Counted from the stretch's first letter, positions 1 to 8,505 are shown. The stretch: 64,000 nt of DNA from Desertivirga arenae (GCF_017355785.1 NZ_JAFEWE010000011.1:62001-126000); one strand, 5' to 3'. Notes: generated by a model from the letters alone, not told the origin. Numbers and translations: made by a program.

Positions 1-1507
1 GAATTGTGAGAAGTACTTAACAGATCTCCAGGAAGTTAGAGCATTAGCATTCTGCGTTAGTCAGGCCCATGCTCAGTATATGGCGGAGAAATTTTCGCTC
101 GCTAAATTAAAGGCTGATTATTTAACCAGCAGTAGCAGTCCGGGAGATCGGGACAGCGTTCGCCATCGGCTAAAGAGCAAAGAGATCAATTTCCTTTTTG
201 TGGTAGATATCTTTAATGAGGGGGTGGATATTCCGGAGATAGACACCGTCCTTTTCCTCCGTCCAACGGAAAGTTTAACCATCTTCCTCCAGCAGCTGGG
301 CAGAGGGCTCCGGTTAGCTGACTCTAAGGAATGTTTAACGGTGCTCGACTTTGTAGGGAATGCAAACGAGCAATACGATTTCGAACATAAATTCAGAGCT
401 TTGGTTGGGCGCACACACTCCTCCATAGAGAAAGAAATAGAAGACGAGTTTCCGCATTCACCTTTAGGCTGTTCCATCGTTCTGGAGAAAAAAGCAAAAG
501 AAACTATTCTTCGCAATATCAGAAAAGCCATAGGTTTCAACCGAAATCAGTTGATTGCCAAAATAAGAAGCTTTAAGCTCAATTCAACGCTGTCGCTAAC
601 GCTGAAAAATTTCCTGGCATTCAACCATCTGGAATTACCACTCCTGTACAAAAAGGGCAGCTGGAAAAGACTTTTAGCAGCAGCGGGTGAGATCGCTGAT
701 TTTGTGGAACCGCAAGAAAGAGAACTGAAAAGGTTTATCACTCAGCTACTGCTTCAAGCGAATTCCTATAGCTATCTAATATTCATCAAGCGTATAATTC
801 AAGAAAACCGGGAGATAACAAATCCGATAGCAGAGGATGAAATTAGGATTCTAATGCTTCATTACGATCTTTGGCGGGAAGCAGGGCCGAAACTTGGTTA
901 TAGAAACTTGACTGAAAGTTTATTGGTATTCAAGCAAAACCCTGTTATGTGCTCTGCGATCGAAGAACTTATCGATCTCTTAATTGACCAGATAAATTTC
1001 ATAGAGAAGGAAATCAAACTGCCGTTTCCAACGCCTCATAAAATACACAGCCGTTATAATCGCGACCAGATCCTTACTGCATTAGGACTTCATACATTTG
1101 AAAAGGCTTCTTCTAACCGGGAAGGTGTGGCCTTGAATAAGGAGTTGAACGTAGAAGCCTTGTTCATTACCCTTAAGAAATCAGAAAGGGAGTACTCTCC
1201 TACTACCCTATATGACGACTATGCCATAAACGAATATCTTTTCCATTGGCAATCACAAAATGCCACTTCACCTGAGTCGCCAAAGGGAATGTCTTATCGG
1301 AAACATCACGAGATGAATAAAACCATTCTGCTTTTTGTAAGAGAACAGAATGATGACGAGTATGGAAATACCATGTCGTACGTGTTTTTAGGAGACGCCA
1401 ATTTTAGAAAGTCCAGCGGCTCGAAACCTATGAATATAGAATGGGAACTTAATGAACCTATGCCGGCGTATTTGTGGAAGGATAGCGGGAAGTGGGCGGT
1501 GGGGTGA
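1..1507 (+). CDS. DEAD/DEAH-box helicase, C-terminal part with DUF3427 (5' end outside window)
   Basis: The frame is open from base 2 and aligns base for base with the second copy at 13884, so the apparent ATG at 80 is internal and the gene starts left of the window. Visible are the end of the RecA2 domain of an SF2 helicase, with the segment NEGVDIPEIDTVLFLRP and motif VI QLGRGLR (about residues 75-110 of the visible part), a long helical middle, and a C-terminal domain ending in a VFLGDANF...PMPAYLW pattern typical of DUF3427. Such proteins often carry a PLD-type nuclease domain at the N-terminus and occur beside restriction genes; that part is not visible here. The copy is intact to its TGA. 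Related pieces lie at 13.5 and 17.1 kb. Confidence 0.85.
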   Translation, partial: NCEKYLTDLQEVRALAFCVSQAHAQYMAEKFSLAKLKADYLTSSSSPGDRDSVRHRLKSKEINFLFVVDIFNEGVDIPEIDTVLFLRPTESLTIFLQQLGRGLRLADSKECLTVLDFVGNANEQYDFEHKFRALVGRTHSSIEKEIEDEFPHSPLGCSIVLEKKAKETILRNIRKAIGFNRNQLIAKIRSFKLNSTLSLTLKNFLAFNHLELPLLYKKGSWKRLLAAAGEIADFVEPQERELKRFITQLLLQANSYSYLIFIKRIIQENREITNPIAEDEIRILMLHYDLWREAGPKLGYRNLTESLLVFKQNPVMCSAIEELIDLLIDQINFIEKEIKLPFPTPHKIHSRYNRDQILTALGLHTFEKASSNREGVALNKELNVEALFITLKKSEREYSPTTLYDDYAINEYLFHWQSQNATSPESPKGMSYRKHHEMNKTILLFVREQNDDEYGNTMSYVFLGDANFRKSSGSKPMNIEWELNEPMPAYLWKDSGKWAVG

Positions 1508-1743
1508 TGGGGGGGAGTGGTGGTAGTTAAGTTTTATAAATTCCTTCGATGAAGATAAGCAATGCTCCTTTTCATAATGTAGTTCTTTAGCCTAGAAGCC
1601 CATTACGGTTCGAATGAATCGTTAAATACAAAGCTTGAGTGGTAGTATTCTTAAAGCCTTTGTGCCAATTCTTAAATAGCCATACTAAGGTGCTTTTATA
1701 TCGAGTGTATCTTCTACCTTAGTCTTAGAAATTAAATTAAATT

Positions 1744-1763
1744 AATACACTAGCTGGTGTATT
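1744..1763. promoter_or_regulatory. 20-bp near-perfect palindrome, TetR-type operator candidate
   Basis: AATACACTAGCTGGTGTATT reads as its own reverse complement except at one base pair and ends 30 bp before the ABC ATPase start. Size and symmetry fit a TetR-family operator, but no TetR gene lies in the window, so the regulator would be encoded elsewhere. The rest of 1508-1793 holds no gene that I can see. Confidence 0.45.
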
Positions 1764-1793
1764 TAAATCACAAACAGCATTCAGTACGTTTTT

Positions 1794-2705
1794 ATGCAGC
1801 GCAACTTTGCAATTGAAACCGAAAATCTTTGTTACAGTTTTAAAGGTCAAAAAATTATCGATAATATAAGCTTGAAAGTTCCAGAAAATAGTATATATGG
1901 ATTTTTAGGCCCTAATGGTGCAGGAAAAACAACTACGATTAAACAGATCATGGGACTATTGCCAGGTAGTGGGATAGTGAAGTTTTTTGGTGAAACCATT
2001 CCTTATAATAAAATTGAGGTTCATTCTAGAATTGGATCCCTAATTGAAACTCCCTCTTTGTATGAGCATTTATCGGCGGAAGATAATTTAAACATTTCAG
2101 TCAAACTCAGAAGGCTTAATAGATCCCGAGTTCAAGAGGTCCTTCAGTTAGTAAAACTCACTCATGTTCATAGTTATAAAAAAGTTAAACACTTTTCATT
2201 AGGAATGAAGCAGAGATTGGGTATTGCTTTAGCTCTTCTGCCAAATCCGAAACTACTTATACTTGATGAACCTGTAAATGGACTTGACCCAGAAGGAATT
2301 ATAGATATGAGAGAACTTCTAATATCCCTAAATAGAGAGGTTGGAACAACTATTTTTATTTCAAGCCACCTACTTGCCGAACTTGAAAAAATGGTATCTC
2401 ATGTGGGAATTATAAATCAAGGAAAACTGGTTTATCAGGATGAACTTAAAAATTTAAGACATGTGGGGGAAGTACAATCAAAACTGACGTTACAAACTAG
2501 TAATAATGCACATGCAGAACTAATCTTAGCTGAACTTAACCAGAATTATACAGTTGATGAAAATGTAATAACGGTACACACTATTGAAAAAAAGCAGTTA
2601 GGTGCAATCTCAAGAGCAATTATTGCTGCCGACATTGACATCTATCATTTAATGTTTAAAGAAAAAGATTTGGAAGAGAACTTTATGTACCTTATTAATC
2701 GATAG
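1794..2705 (+). CDS. ABC transporter ATP-binding protein, BcrA/LanF-like
   Basis: A 303-residue ABC ATPase. Walker A GPNGAGKT is near residues 40-47, the signature is FSLGMKQRLGIA near 135-146, Walker B LLILDEP near 157-163, and the H-loop SSHLL near 193. The C-terminal extension of about 80 residues is usual in ABC-2 type exporters of the bacitracin-resistance and lantibiotic-immunity group (BcrA, LanF). The permease starts 8 bp after its stop and an eight-cysteine lipoprotein follows, so one operon is likely. I infer a role in export of, or self-protection against, a peptide; the substrate is not shown by the sequence. A palindromic operator candidate lies just upstream. Confidence 0.88.
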   Translation: MQRNFAIETENLCYSFKGQKIIDNISLKVPENSIYGFLGPNGAGKTTTIKQIMGLLPGSGIVKFFGETIPYNKIEVHSRIGSLIETPSLYEHLSAEDNLNISVKLRRLNRSRVQEVLQLVKLTHVHSYKKVKHFSLGMKQRLGIALALLPNPKLLILDEPVNGLDPEGIIDMRELLISLNREVGTTIFISSHLLAELEKMVSHVGIINQGKLVYQDELKNLRHVGEVQSKLTLQTSNNAHAELILAELNQNYTVDENVITVHTIEKKQLGAISRAIIAADIDIYHLMFKEKDLEENFMYLINR

Positions 2706-2713
2706 GATGTCCA

Positions 2714-3457
2714 ATGTTTAGTATTGAAGTAAGTAAAATCAAGAACACCGCCCTTATGTGGTTTCTTTTAATAGGATCCTTATTAATACCCCTTGCCGTT
2801 GCTGTAAGTGTTTTTGAAGAGGCTTTAAAGAATATCAATATTCACCAAGAGTGGGGCTCTGGTTGGTACCGAGTTCTTAGAGGATCGTCCTTCTTTACAG
2901 CCCCAATGATTATGGTATTAATCCCTAGTTTTGTAATGGATATAGAGTACAGGAGCAGTTCGTGGAAGTACTTACTAACCCTGCCGGTAACAAGACAATC
3001 TATTTTTCATTCAAAGCTCCTAATATGCATACTAGGGTGCCTCTTCTTTTACCTTAGTTCTTTCCTAGCATATGGTATTGCTATGAGTGTTTATTGGTTT
3101 TATTTCCCTTCCAGCGGATTATTTGATTCCGAATTTCCAATACTACAAATTGCAATCCTTTCCCTAAGAATGATTATTTCATCCATTGCAATAATGATTC
3201 TCCACTTTGGGCTTAGCCTGTTTATTAAAAACCTCATTTATAACATCGGCATTGGTGTTTTCGGAATTGTACTAGGGATTTTAACTTTCGATTGGAATAT
3301 GAAATTTTATTTTCCTCACAGTTCGTGTTTGGTTTCTATGTTTAAGTCGTCAGCAGGTACATCTGCAATCACTAGGTACGAAATAATTAGTATAGTTCTA
3401 ATTATTATCTCTTATTTATCCTCTTTCTGGTTTTTCAGAAAAAAATTTAGAGGATAG
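2714..3457 (+). CDS. ABC-2 type permease, LanE/BcrB-like
   Basis: A 247-residue integral membrane protein with about six hydrophobic segments: near residues 15-35, 65-80, 100-125, 145-170, 175-195 and 220-240. Size and layout match the permeases that pair with BcrA/LanF ATPases. The conserved-looking stretch DIEYRSSSWKYLLTLPVTR after the second segment is typical of this group, in which a membrane-proximal helix precedes the next span. It starts 8 bp after the ATPase stop, so translation is probably coupled. The pair would act in the inner membrane. Whether it exports a product or gives immunity cannot be decided from sequence. Confidence 0.82.
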   Translation: MFSIEVSKIKNTALMWFLLIGSLLIPLAVAVSVFEEALKNINIHQEWGSGWYRVLRGSSFFTAPMIMVLIPSFVMDIEYRSSSWKYLLTLPVTRQSIFHSKLLICILGCLFFYLSSFLAYGIAMSVYWFYFPSSGLFDSEFPILQIAILSLRMIISSIAIMILHFGLSLFIKNLIYNIGIGVFGIVLGILTFDWNMKFYFPHSSCLVSMFKSSAGTSAITRYEIISIVLIIISYLSSFWFFRKKFRG

Positions 3458-3507
3458 CTATGGATAAATAAAAAAATCATGCATAACAGATCATAAAAAT
3501 TAAAATC

Positions 3508-4170
3508 ATGAGAAAAATTCACATAATATTACTAGTATTAGTAGGGTTGATAGTTTATAGTTGTAAAAAGACTGAAGACGAAAACTACGACCTTGCAATT
3601 AATAAGCCAAATACGGTATCTATTACAAGCATGAAACTAATTAGGGAGGTAGAAGATCTTCCAAAATCACATATCGGTTTAGGATACAGCAAATTAACAC
3701 CAGAGGAAAAGGTTGTATTTTGGAACCGCCAGATTGACAACTACCTTTTAGAAAACAAGGTATCGGATGAACTAAAAGACCATATCTTGAAATTAAAATC
3801 CTTTATTACTGTGAATTTATATGAAAATCTGGGGAAGCCAGAAACAGAAAAGTTGGTTGACAAGTTCACAAAGGAATGGCTTCTCGACCCAATTCAAAAT
3901 GGTCGATTTCCGGCTAAAACTCTTATATCGGTAAGTACTTTATATGGTAGAAAAACAAAGGAAAGTTCGATTAAAACCTTAAACACTGCGTCATATTCTA
4001 CATCAAGCGAACAATCAATCACATGCGATTGCTACTATTCAGTCTATTGTCAAATTGGAACAGGGGGAAGTAATTTATGTATGACTCAAGATGCATGTAA
4101 AACCAATTCTGACAACCCTTTCAACTGTGGCATTACCGGGACCTCGAGGTGCGTAGGACGTTGTGAGTAA
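3508..4170 (+). CDS. Fulvocin C-related cysteine-rich lipoprotein
   Basis: A 220-residue protein with a signal peptide ending in a lipobox-like VYSC at Cys19. It has a charged helical middle and, after a Ser/Thr-rich linker, a C-terminal segment of about 50 residues containing eight cysteines. Their spacing is C-x-C-x5-C-x9-C-x5-C-x8-C-x7-C-x3-C, ending one residue before the C-terminus. The mature domain resembles the myxobacterial bacteriocin fulvocin C, recalled as a 45-residue peptide with eight cysteines, and a Bacteroidota family is named after that likeness. It sits 50 bp after an immunity-type ABC pair. I infer a precursor-like protein whose C-terminal core may be released or displayed; activity is unproven. 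Confidence 0.7.
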   Translation: MRKIHIILLVLVGLIVYSCKKTEDENYDLAINKPNTVSITSMKLIREVEDLPKSHIGLGYSKLTPEEKVVFWNRQIDNYLLENKVSDELKDHILKLKSFITVNLYENLGKPETEKLVDKFTKEWLLDPIQNGRFPAKTLISVSTLYGRKTKESSIKTLNTASYSTSSEQSITCDCYYSVYCQIGTGGSNLCMTQDACKTNSDNPFNCGITGTSRCVGRCE

Positions 4171-4228
4171 ATAAGAAATTAAACTTTGTTATGCATGATT
4201 TTAAGCTCTTATTTTTAAAAGTTTACAA

Positions 4229-4639
4229 ATGGTTAAGTCAACAAATTTCAAAAAGCTTCTGTTTCCAATTTCTATTTTCTTCTATTGTTTAGGTTGTAGT
4301 AAAATAAGTTCTTCTCGTATTAGTTTTGAAAGGGAAACGCAAAACTTTATAATAAACCAGGGCGAAACTTGGAAAGGCTTTTTCCAATTCAAAAATACTG
4401 GAAATGAAAACTTAATAATAAAAAGTGTTAACGCAGATTGCGGATGCACGGATCTGAAATATTCAAAGGATCCTATTCCTCCTGGAAAAACAGGGATAAT
4501 TGAGATAAATTTAAATAGTAAATTGACGGATGCAGGTGCTGTATCAAAATCTATCCTAGTTGAATCAAACACAGATACAATTCTACACTCCTTGACAATC
4601 AACGGATATGTAAAACCCAAGATGGCAATTACGAATTGA
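4229..4639 (+). CDS. DUF1573 lipoprotein
   Basis: A 136-residue protein with an N-terminal hydrophobic segment ending in CLGC, so probably a lipoprotein acylated at Cys23. Residues about 45-130 form one DUF1573 immunoglobulin-like domain with the family pattern F.F.NTG...L.I...NADCGCT and PPGKTG. The CxC after the alanine-aspartate pair is the hallmark of the family. DUF1573 proteins are common at the Bacteroidota cell envelope, but no function is established. It lies between the eight-cysteine lipoprotein and the Wzy-like membrane protein on the same strand with short gaps. A second DUF1573-like domain is fused to a thioredoxin domain at 7438-8505. Confidence 0.8.
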   Translation: MVKSTNFKKLLFPISIFFYCLGCSKISSSRISFERETQNFIINQGETWKGFFQFKNTGNENLIIKSVNADCGCTDLKYSKDPIPPGKTGIIEINLNSKLTDAGAVSKSILVESNTDTILHSLTINGYVKPKMAITN

Positions 4640-4695
4640 CTAAAAGAGCTAAACATCCACTTGTGAATGGCATAGAGTAACTTATAAAGAAAGCT

Positions 4696-6483
4696 ATGGC
4701 AATTTTGATGGATAGGGAAAAGATACATATGCGTAAAATAAATAATATAACTCTTGTATATGTAGGGGTTATTCTATCCACCTTTATAATAGAAAAACCA
4801 AAAATCCTAAATGGGCATTTTATTTCTGAGGGTATCGTTTTTAGTATTATAAGTTGTATTGTTATTCCAATGCTGATCGGACTTATTCTAATAAAGGGAG
4901 AAAAAAAGCTTTTTTTTGATATTAATGACTTGTTATTTTTACTCTATATAACGATACCGCTTAAAGACTACTTTATCTCCTTTAATCCTTACGACGATAA
5001 TGTTCCTATAATTTTTTTTTGCTCCGTTTTTTATCTCCTTATTAAACATGTTGCAACAGCGAATTCTGAACTAAGAATTAGTACAGTTACTTCAATTTTT
5101 TTTTTGCTAATCGGCTTCTCTTCTATTCAATCCATTATTGGTATACGCCAATTTTTCATTCAAATAATTCACCAAAACAGTATTGTTCCTGTTAAAGGAA
5201 CTTTTTTCAACTCGGGCCCCTATGGAATTTGGTTAGCGGCAACCTTTCCATTAACTTTATTCTTCTACTCCACATCCACTGCGAAGGCTCATAAGACCTT
5301 CGCCTTACTATCCGTCATTCTTATTCTTTTTGCAATCTATCTAAGTTCATCCAGAACTGCCTTTCTGTCCCTAGTTTCATCATTCGTATTTATCTGTAAT
5401 ACTTCGACTTATAGGAAAATAATTAGGACTTTGATTTTAAGGTACTGGTATGCTATTATAGTTCTAATGGTACTATTAATTTATTTCCTTTATCTATTAA
5501 GACCAGGTTCAGGAGATGGTAGAATATTAATATGGAAAATTGGGATTCAGATGATATTTCAAAAACCGCTATTGGGATGGGGACTTTCTGGTTTTGATAA
5601 TCATGTGGGTCATTTTATAGCTAGGTACTTTAATTACTCCCGGAATAAGACTGAAATATTATTAATTGAAAAAGTAACTTTTGCATTCAATGACTATTTG
5701 CAAATATGGATAGAGAAAGGATCGGTAGGGCTAATTACGTTCTTAAGTTTGTTGTTTTTTTTATTTACCTCATCTATTAAAGATTCGTTTACCAGGTATA
5801 TTAAGGCAGCTTTAGTATCGATCTGTGTTAGTTGTTCGTTATCCTACCCATTAGAAGTTTTTCCAAATTGGTTTTTATTTTGCACATTGATTGCTCTGAT
5901 TCCCCATCAAAGGGCATTCAGCTGGAATTTAAGCGTAGGTAGCAGGTACAATTGGCTCATTGTAATAATCATTTTCGCGACTTTTATTTCAGCATTTCGC
6001 AAACTAAGTAGTATACTAGAATTTAAGCAAGAAAGCTATGTCGCTAACAATTTGGTTGCAAACGAGCAGTATAATTCCGCATTAAATATATATGAGAATA
6101 TTAAAACAGGTTTGAGTTACGATTATACTATGATGATGCCATATGCAAAAGTATTATTCGAAACAGGACAATTTCGAAGAAGTCTATCCATTATAGAAAG
6201 TGTTGAAAACTACCATTGTGACCCTTATTTATACTTAATTAAAGGAGATAATTATTTACAAATAGGTCTATTTAATCGCGCTGAAGCTTCCTATAAGTAT
6301 GCAATAAAGATTGATCCGAAATTGATGTTTCCAAAATTTAAACTTTCTAAGTTCTATTTGAGAACTAATCAAGTTCGGAAAGCCAAAGAAGTTGCAAAGG
6401 AAATTCTTTCTATGAAAGCAAAAGTTAGATCTGAGGCCACAAGCTACATGGTGTCTGAAAGTTTAAAAATCCTTGCTGAATGA
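4696..6483 (+). CDS. O-antigen ligase/polymerase-like membrane protein (Wzy_C) with C-terminal TPRs
   Basis: A 595-residue protein with about a dozen hydrophobic segments in the first 430 residues. The Wzy_C signature follows a large loop: GDGRILIWKIG...PLLGWGLSGF, then NDYLQIWIEKG. Residues about 445-590 form TPR-like repeats, including one with the typical GLFNRAEASYKYAIKIDP. Wzy_C proteins join glycans to lipid A core, polymerise O-units, or, as in PglL, transfer glycan to periplasmic proteins. No O-antigen genes are nearby, only secreted cysteine-rich proteins, so a PglL-like role is possible but is inference. ATG at 4729 is an alternative start, preceded by AGGGAAAAG. The gene is A+T-rich like its neighbours. 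Confidence 0.78.
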   Translation: MAILMDREKIHMRKINNITLVYVGVILSTFIIEKPKILNGHFISEGIVFSIISCIVIPMLIGLILIKGEKKLFFDINDLLFLLYITIPLKDYFISFNPYDDNVPIIFFCSVFYLLIKHVATANSELRISTVTSIFFLLIGFSSIQSIIGIRQFFIQIIHQNSIVPVKGTFFNSGPYGIWLAATFPLTLFFYSTSTAKAHKTFALLSVILILFAIYLSSSRTAFLSLVSSFVFICNTSTYRKIIRTLILRYWYAIIVLMVLLIYFLYLLRPGSGDGRILIWKIGIQMIFQKPLLGWGLSGFDNHVGHFIARYFNYSRNKTEILLIEKVTFAFNDYLQIWIEKGSVGLITFLSLLFFLFTSSIKDSFTRYIKAALVSICVSCSLSYPLEVFPNWFLFCTLIALIPHQRAFSWNLSVGSRYNWLIVIIIFATFISAFRKLSSILEFKQESYVANNLVANEQYNSALNIYENIKTGLSYDYTMMMPYAKVLFETGQFRRSLSIIESVENYHCDPYLYLIKGDNYLQIGLFNRAEASYKYAIKIDPKLMFPKFKLSKFYLRTNQVRKAKEVAKEILSMKAKVRSEATSYMVSESLKILAE

Positions 6484-6556
6484 ATTTGTTCCCTTTTCTA
6501 TGTTGATTCCTGTAATACACAATCAGAAAAATCAGCTAAATGTATTAACCATTTCA

Positions 6557-6883
6557 CTATGCAATCTGTTTAAGAATCATAATAAGCAGTTGATTGATTG
6601 TAATGGTGAATGGTATTTTAATATCACCTTCCAGACCAATAAGTTTTCTTTTTTTGTCTACCGACTTAATAAACCCTTTATTAACTAAATAAGATTGGTT
6701 AACTCTGATAAAGGTTTCCCCAGCTAATTGCTCACTTACTTTTTTTAATGATTTACAAATTACTTCTTCCTGCCCTGACAATAAGTGAATACTGGTGTAA
6801 CAATTATCAGATTTACAATAAACAATTTCTGAGTGAGCAACAAAACGAAGCTCGTCTTGGGAATGAATAATTAACTTTTTCAT
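6557..6883 (-). CDS. Stand-alone LytTR DNA-binding regulator
   Basis: A 108-residue protein that is one LytTR domain, with no receiver or membrane part. Seen are the initial beta strands, IVYCKSDNCYTSIHL, a CKSLKKVSEQL helix, FIRVNQSYLVNKGFIKSVD and a closing strand-helix. The RVNQSYLVN stretch corresponds to the RVHRSYLVN pattern of LytTR proteins. It would bind DNA and control neighbouring genes such as the peptide operons on either side; the target is not known. Transcription runs opposite to the Wzy-like gene, which ends 73 bp away. The overlapping plus-strand reading frame at 6473 is a shadow. Confidence 0.85.
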   Translation of the reverse strand: MKKLIIHSQDELRFVAHSEIVYCKSDNCYTSIHLLSGQEEVICKSLKKVSEQLAGETFIRVNQSYLVNKGFIKSVDKKRKLIGLEGDIKIPFTITINQLLIMILKQIA

Positions 6884-7168
6884 AAGTTTTTATTTGTTGA
6901 AAGGCTGCCTATCTAGACAAGGTTATTTGACACAACGAGCTACGCTAAATTGAATATCTAAAGTTTAAGTTAACAATTATAAAGGCAACTCATATTACAT
7001 CTATCGTATGTACCAAAAAGCTACCCTTACCCCCAAAAAAATACTAAAAAAAATAAAGATTTAAAAATACCACGCATAATATCAAGAAAATACCCCCCGA
7101 ATATCAAAACCGAGAAGCATTATTAGTTTTTTGTGCAAAAAAAACAAGCACAAATAGAATTTTTAAGC
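6884..7168. other. A+T-rich intergenic region upstream of the LytTR gene
   Basis: No gene is seen. The stretch is very A-rich and has C-runs in TACCCTTACCCCC near 7020 and TACCCCCCG near 7093, which would lie upstream of the minus-strand LytTR gene and might be regulator contacts. This is speculative. Confidence 0.3.
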
Positions 7169-7195
7169 AAAAAGCCTCAAAACTTGAGGCTTTTT
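7169..7195 (-). terminator. Rho-independent terminator after the CBM1-like peptide gene
   Basis: A perfect 12-bp inverted repeat, AAAAAGCCTCAA / TTGAGGCTTTTT, with a 3-base loop lies 20 bp past the stop of the 59-residue peptide gene. Read on the minus strand it ends in a T-run; it is symmetrical enough to work both ways. Confidence 0.85.
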
Positions 7196-7215
7196 ACTAC
7201 TAGACGACTACTATT

Positions 7216-7395
7216 TCATGATTTTGGAATACATTGGTAATAAAAGTCATTTTGTCTTGTGCATGTCGTTCCGGGAATACAAGTTTTTGGGCCTGTATAT
7301 CCCTGGCCTCCACACTGCCCATAGGCAGGAACATAAACCGTAAAAGCATAAGAAGACGCAACTGCTAAAAAAAGAAAAGCTAACATTTTTTTCAT
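7216..7395 (-). CDS. Secreted 59-residue peptide resembling a fungal CBM1 cellulose-binding module
   Basis: A short gene. A signal peptide ([17 protein letters not shown]) is followed by a mature part of about 42 residues that matches CBM1 from Tyr25 to Ile56 without gaps. Key blocks are [12 protein letters not shown], then C39, PGTTC at 41-45, N49, and FYYQC at 51-55. Cys28, 39, 45 and 55 sit exactly where the four CBM1 cysteines pair (1-3, 2-4). The flat binding face is retained as Y25, F51, Y52, N49 and Q54. Against the Trichoderma cellobiohydrolase I module, recalled from memory, I count about 19 identities in 32. CBM1 is almost confined to fungi and is normally fused to an enzyme; here it stands alone. 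The gene begins 42 bp after the thioredoxin-DUF1573 gene and ends at a strong terminator. Confidence 0.85.
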   Translation of the reverse strand: MKKMLAFLFLAVASSYAFTVYVPAYGQCGGQGYTGPKTCIPGTTCTRQNDFYYQCIPKS

Positions 7396-7437
7396 AACAT
7401 TGAAATTTAATTATAACTGTTTAAATATTGGGGGGGA

Positions 7438-8505
7438 CTAATACACTACTCCCGAAATTCGAAATATCCCGGGTCGCACTGACGAGTTGCTATGCACGAA
7501 AATTTCTTTAACAAATTCACCTTCTTCATAAGGGGTAAAAATTCCTTCGACTAGTGTAACATCATTGCATTTTACCATTTTCCTTGACCATTTAAGCTTT
7601 ATACAGTCACACGGATGGCGCACTTCATCAATTTGTATAGGATGTGCAGAAATATTTTTTATTTTAAATGAAAAGCTGTAACCCTTGCCCTTCTTCAAAT
7701 TTCCGAGGTTTTTACTATTCTCCAGAAAAATGTAGTTTAACCGCCCTTGTTCTTTCGCCGATAGATTTTTCACCTTTGTATAGGATAGTAGATCACCGTA
7801 TATATAATTATCCAAGTAAGATGGGGCATAGTTTATCGTTGAAAGAATCTTACTAAGATTTTTATAACCTTTCTCATGCAGGTCTTGCAACAATTTGATT
7901 GTATACGGATACGGAGCAATTTTTAAGGACTGAAGCAACAGACTTGTTGACATTTCTTGTTTTTCCTCTATCATTAGTCTACTTTGAACTACCAATGATA
8001 TTAGAGACTTATACTGCATAGTAGATATTGGAAGTCGGAACACCTCTGCAAATGAACGTTCTGATACATATATTTTATTAAGATTACTTATCTCGAAAGT
8101 TGGGTCATTGGGGAAGCCAAATGAAATTAATTTACCAGTATTTTGAAAAAAGTAGGGGAATGGATAGCTAGGACATTTTAGGATTTCCACCATCTCGTGC
8201 CCAGAAGCTGTTCTAAAATCAGCCTTATAACAAATATAATCAGACTTTAAAATACGGACGGTTTCTTTGCTACTATTTATATGTTCCTCAAAAGATGTAC
8301 AGTTTCCACACTTACTATCCGTCACCAAAATAAAAACCTTTTTATTCTGAGATTTTGCCTTTCTAAACACTTCCTCTAGCCTACCTTCTTCAAAATCAAT
8401 CTGCTGGCTTTTACTGCATCCAATTAATATAGCCAAGGCAATGGAAAAGATAATATAACAAGGATAAAGGCTTTTCTTATCACAATTTAGTGTACTAGTA
8501 GGCAT
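7438..8505 (-). CDS. Thioredoxin-like lipoprotein with C-terminal DUF1573-like domain
   Basis: A 355-residue protein with a lipobox LIGC at Cys30, a thioredoxin-like domain at about residues 35-150 with active-site CGNC (Cys66/Cys69) and a likely cis-proline in YPFPYF, a helical middle, and a DUF1573-like beta domain at about 270-355 with PCDC and a closing HSNSS...ISGVVY. It should be anchored in the periplasm, where CxxC proteins form, reduce or shuffle disulphides. The next gene in the operon, 42 bp on, encodes a four-cysteine peptide, which suggests that peptide as a client (inference). The fusion of the two domains echoes the separate DUF1573 gene at 4229. Confidence 0.8.
   Translation of the reverse strand: MPTSTLNCDKKSLYPCYIIFSIALAILIGCSKSQQIDFEEGRLEEVFRKAKSQNKKVFILVTDSKCGNCTSFEEHINSSKETVRILKSDYICYKADFRTASGHEMVEILKCPSYPFPYFFQNTGKLISFGFPNDPTFEISNLNKIYVSERSFAEVFRLPISTMQYKSLISLVVQSRLMIEEKQEMSTSLLLQSLKIAPYPYTIKLLQDLHEKGYKNLSKILSTINYAPSYLDNYIYGDLLSYTKVKNLSAKEQGRLNYIFLENSKNLGNLKKGKGYSFSFKIKNISAHPIQIDEVRHPCDCIKLKWSRKMVKCNDVTLVEGIFTPYEEGEFVKEIFVHSNSSVRPGIFRISGVVY

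Noticed and set aside
118-540. 140-codon minus-strand reading frame
   Set aside because: It lies opposite the conserved helicase sequence, and the same antisense frames recur in the second copy; a shadow.
6473-6688. 71-codon plus-strand frame after the Wzy-like gene
   Set aside because: It overlaps the well-supported LytTR gene on the other strand and has no family features.
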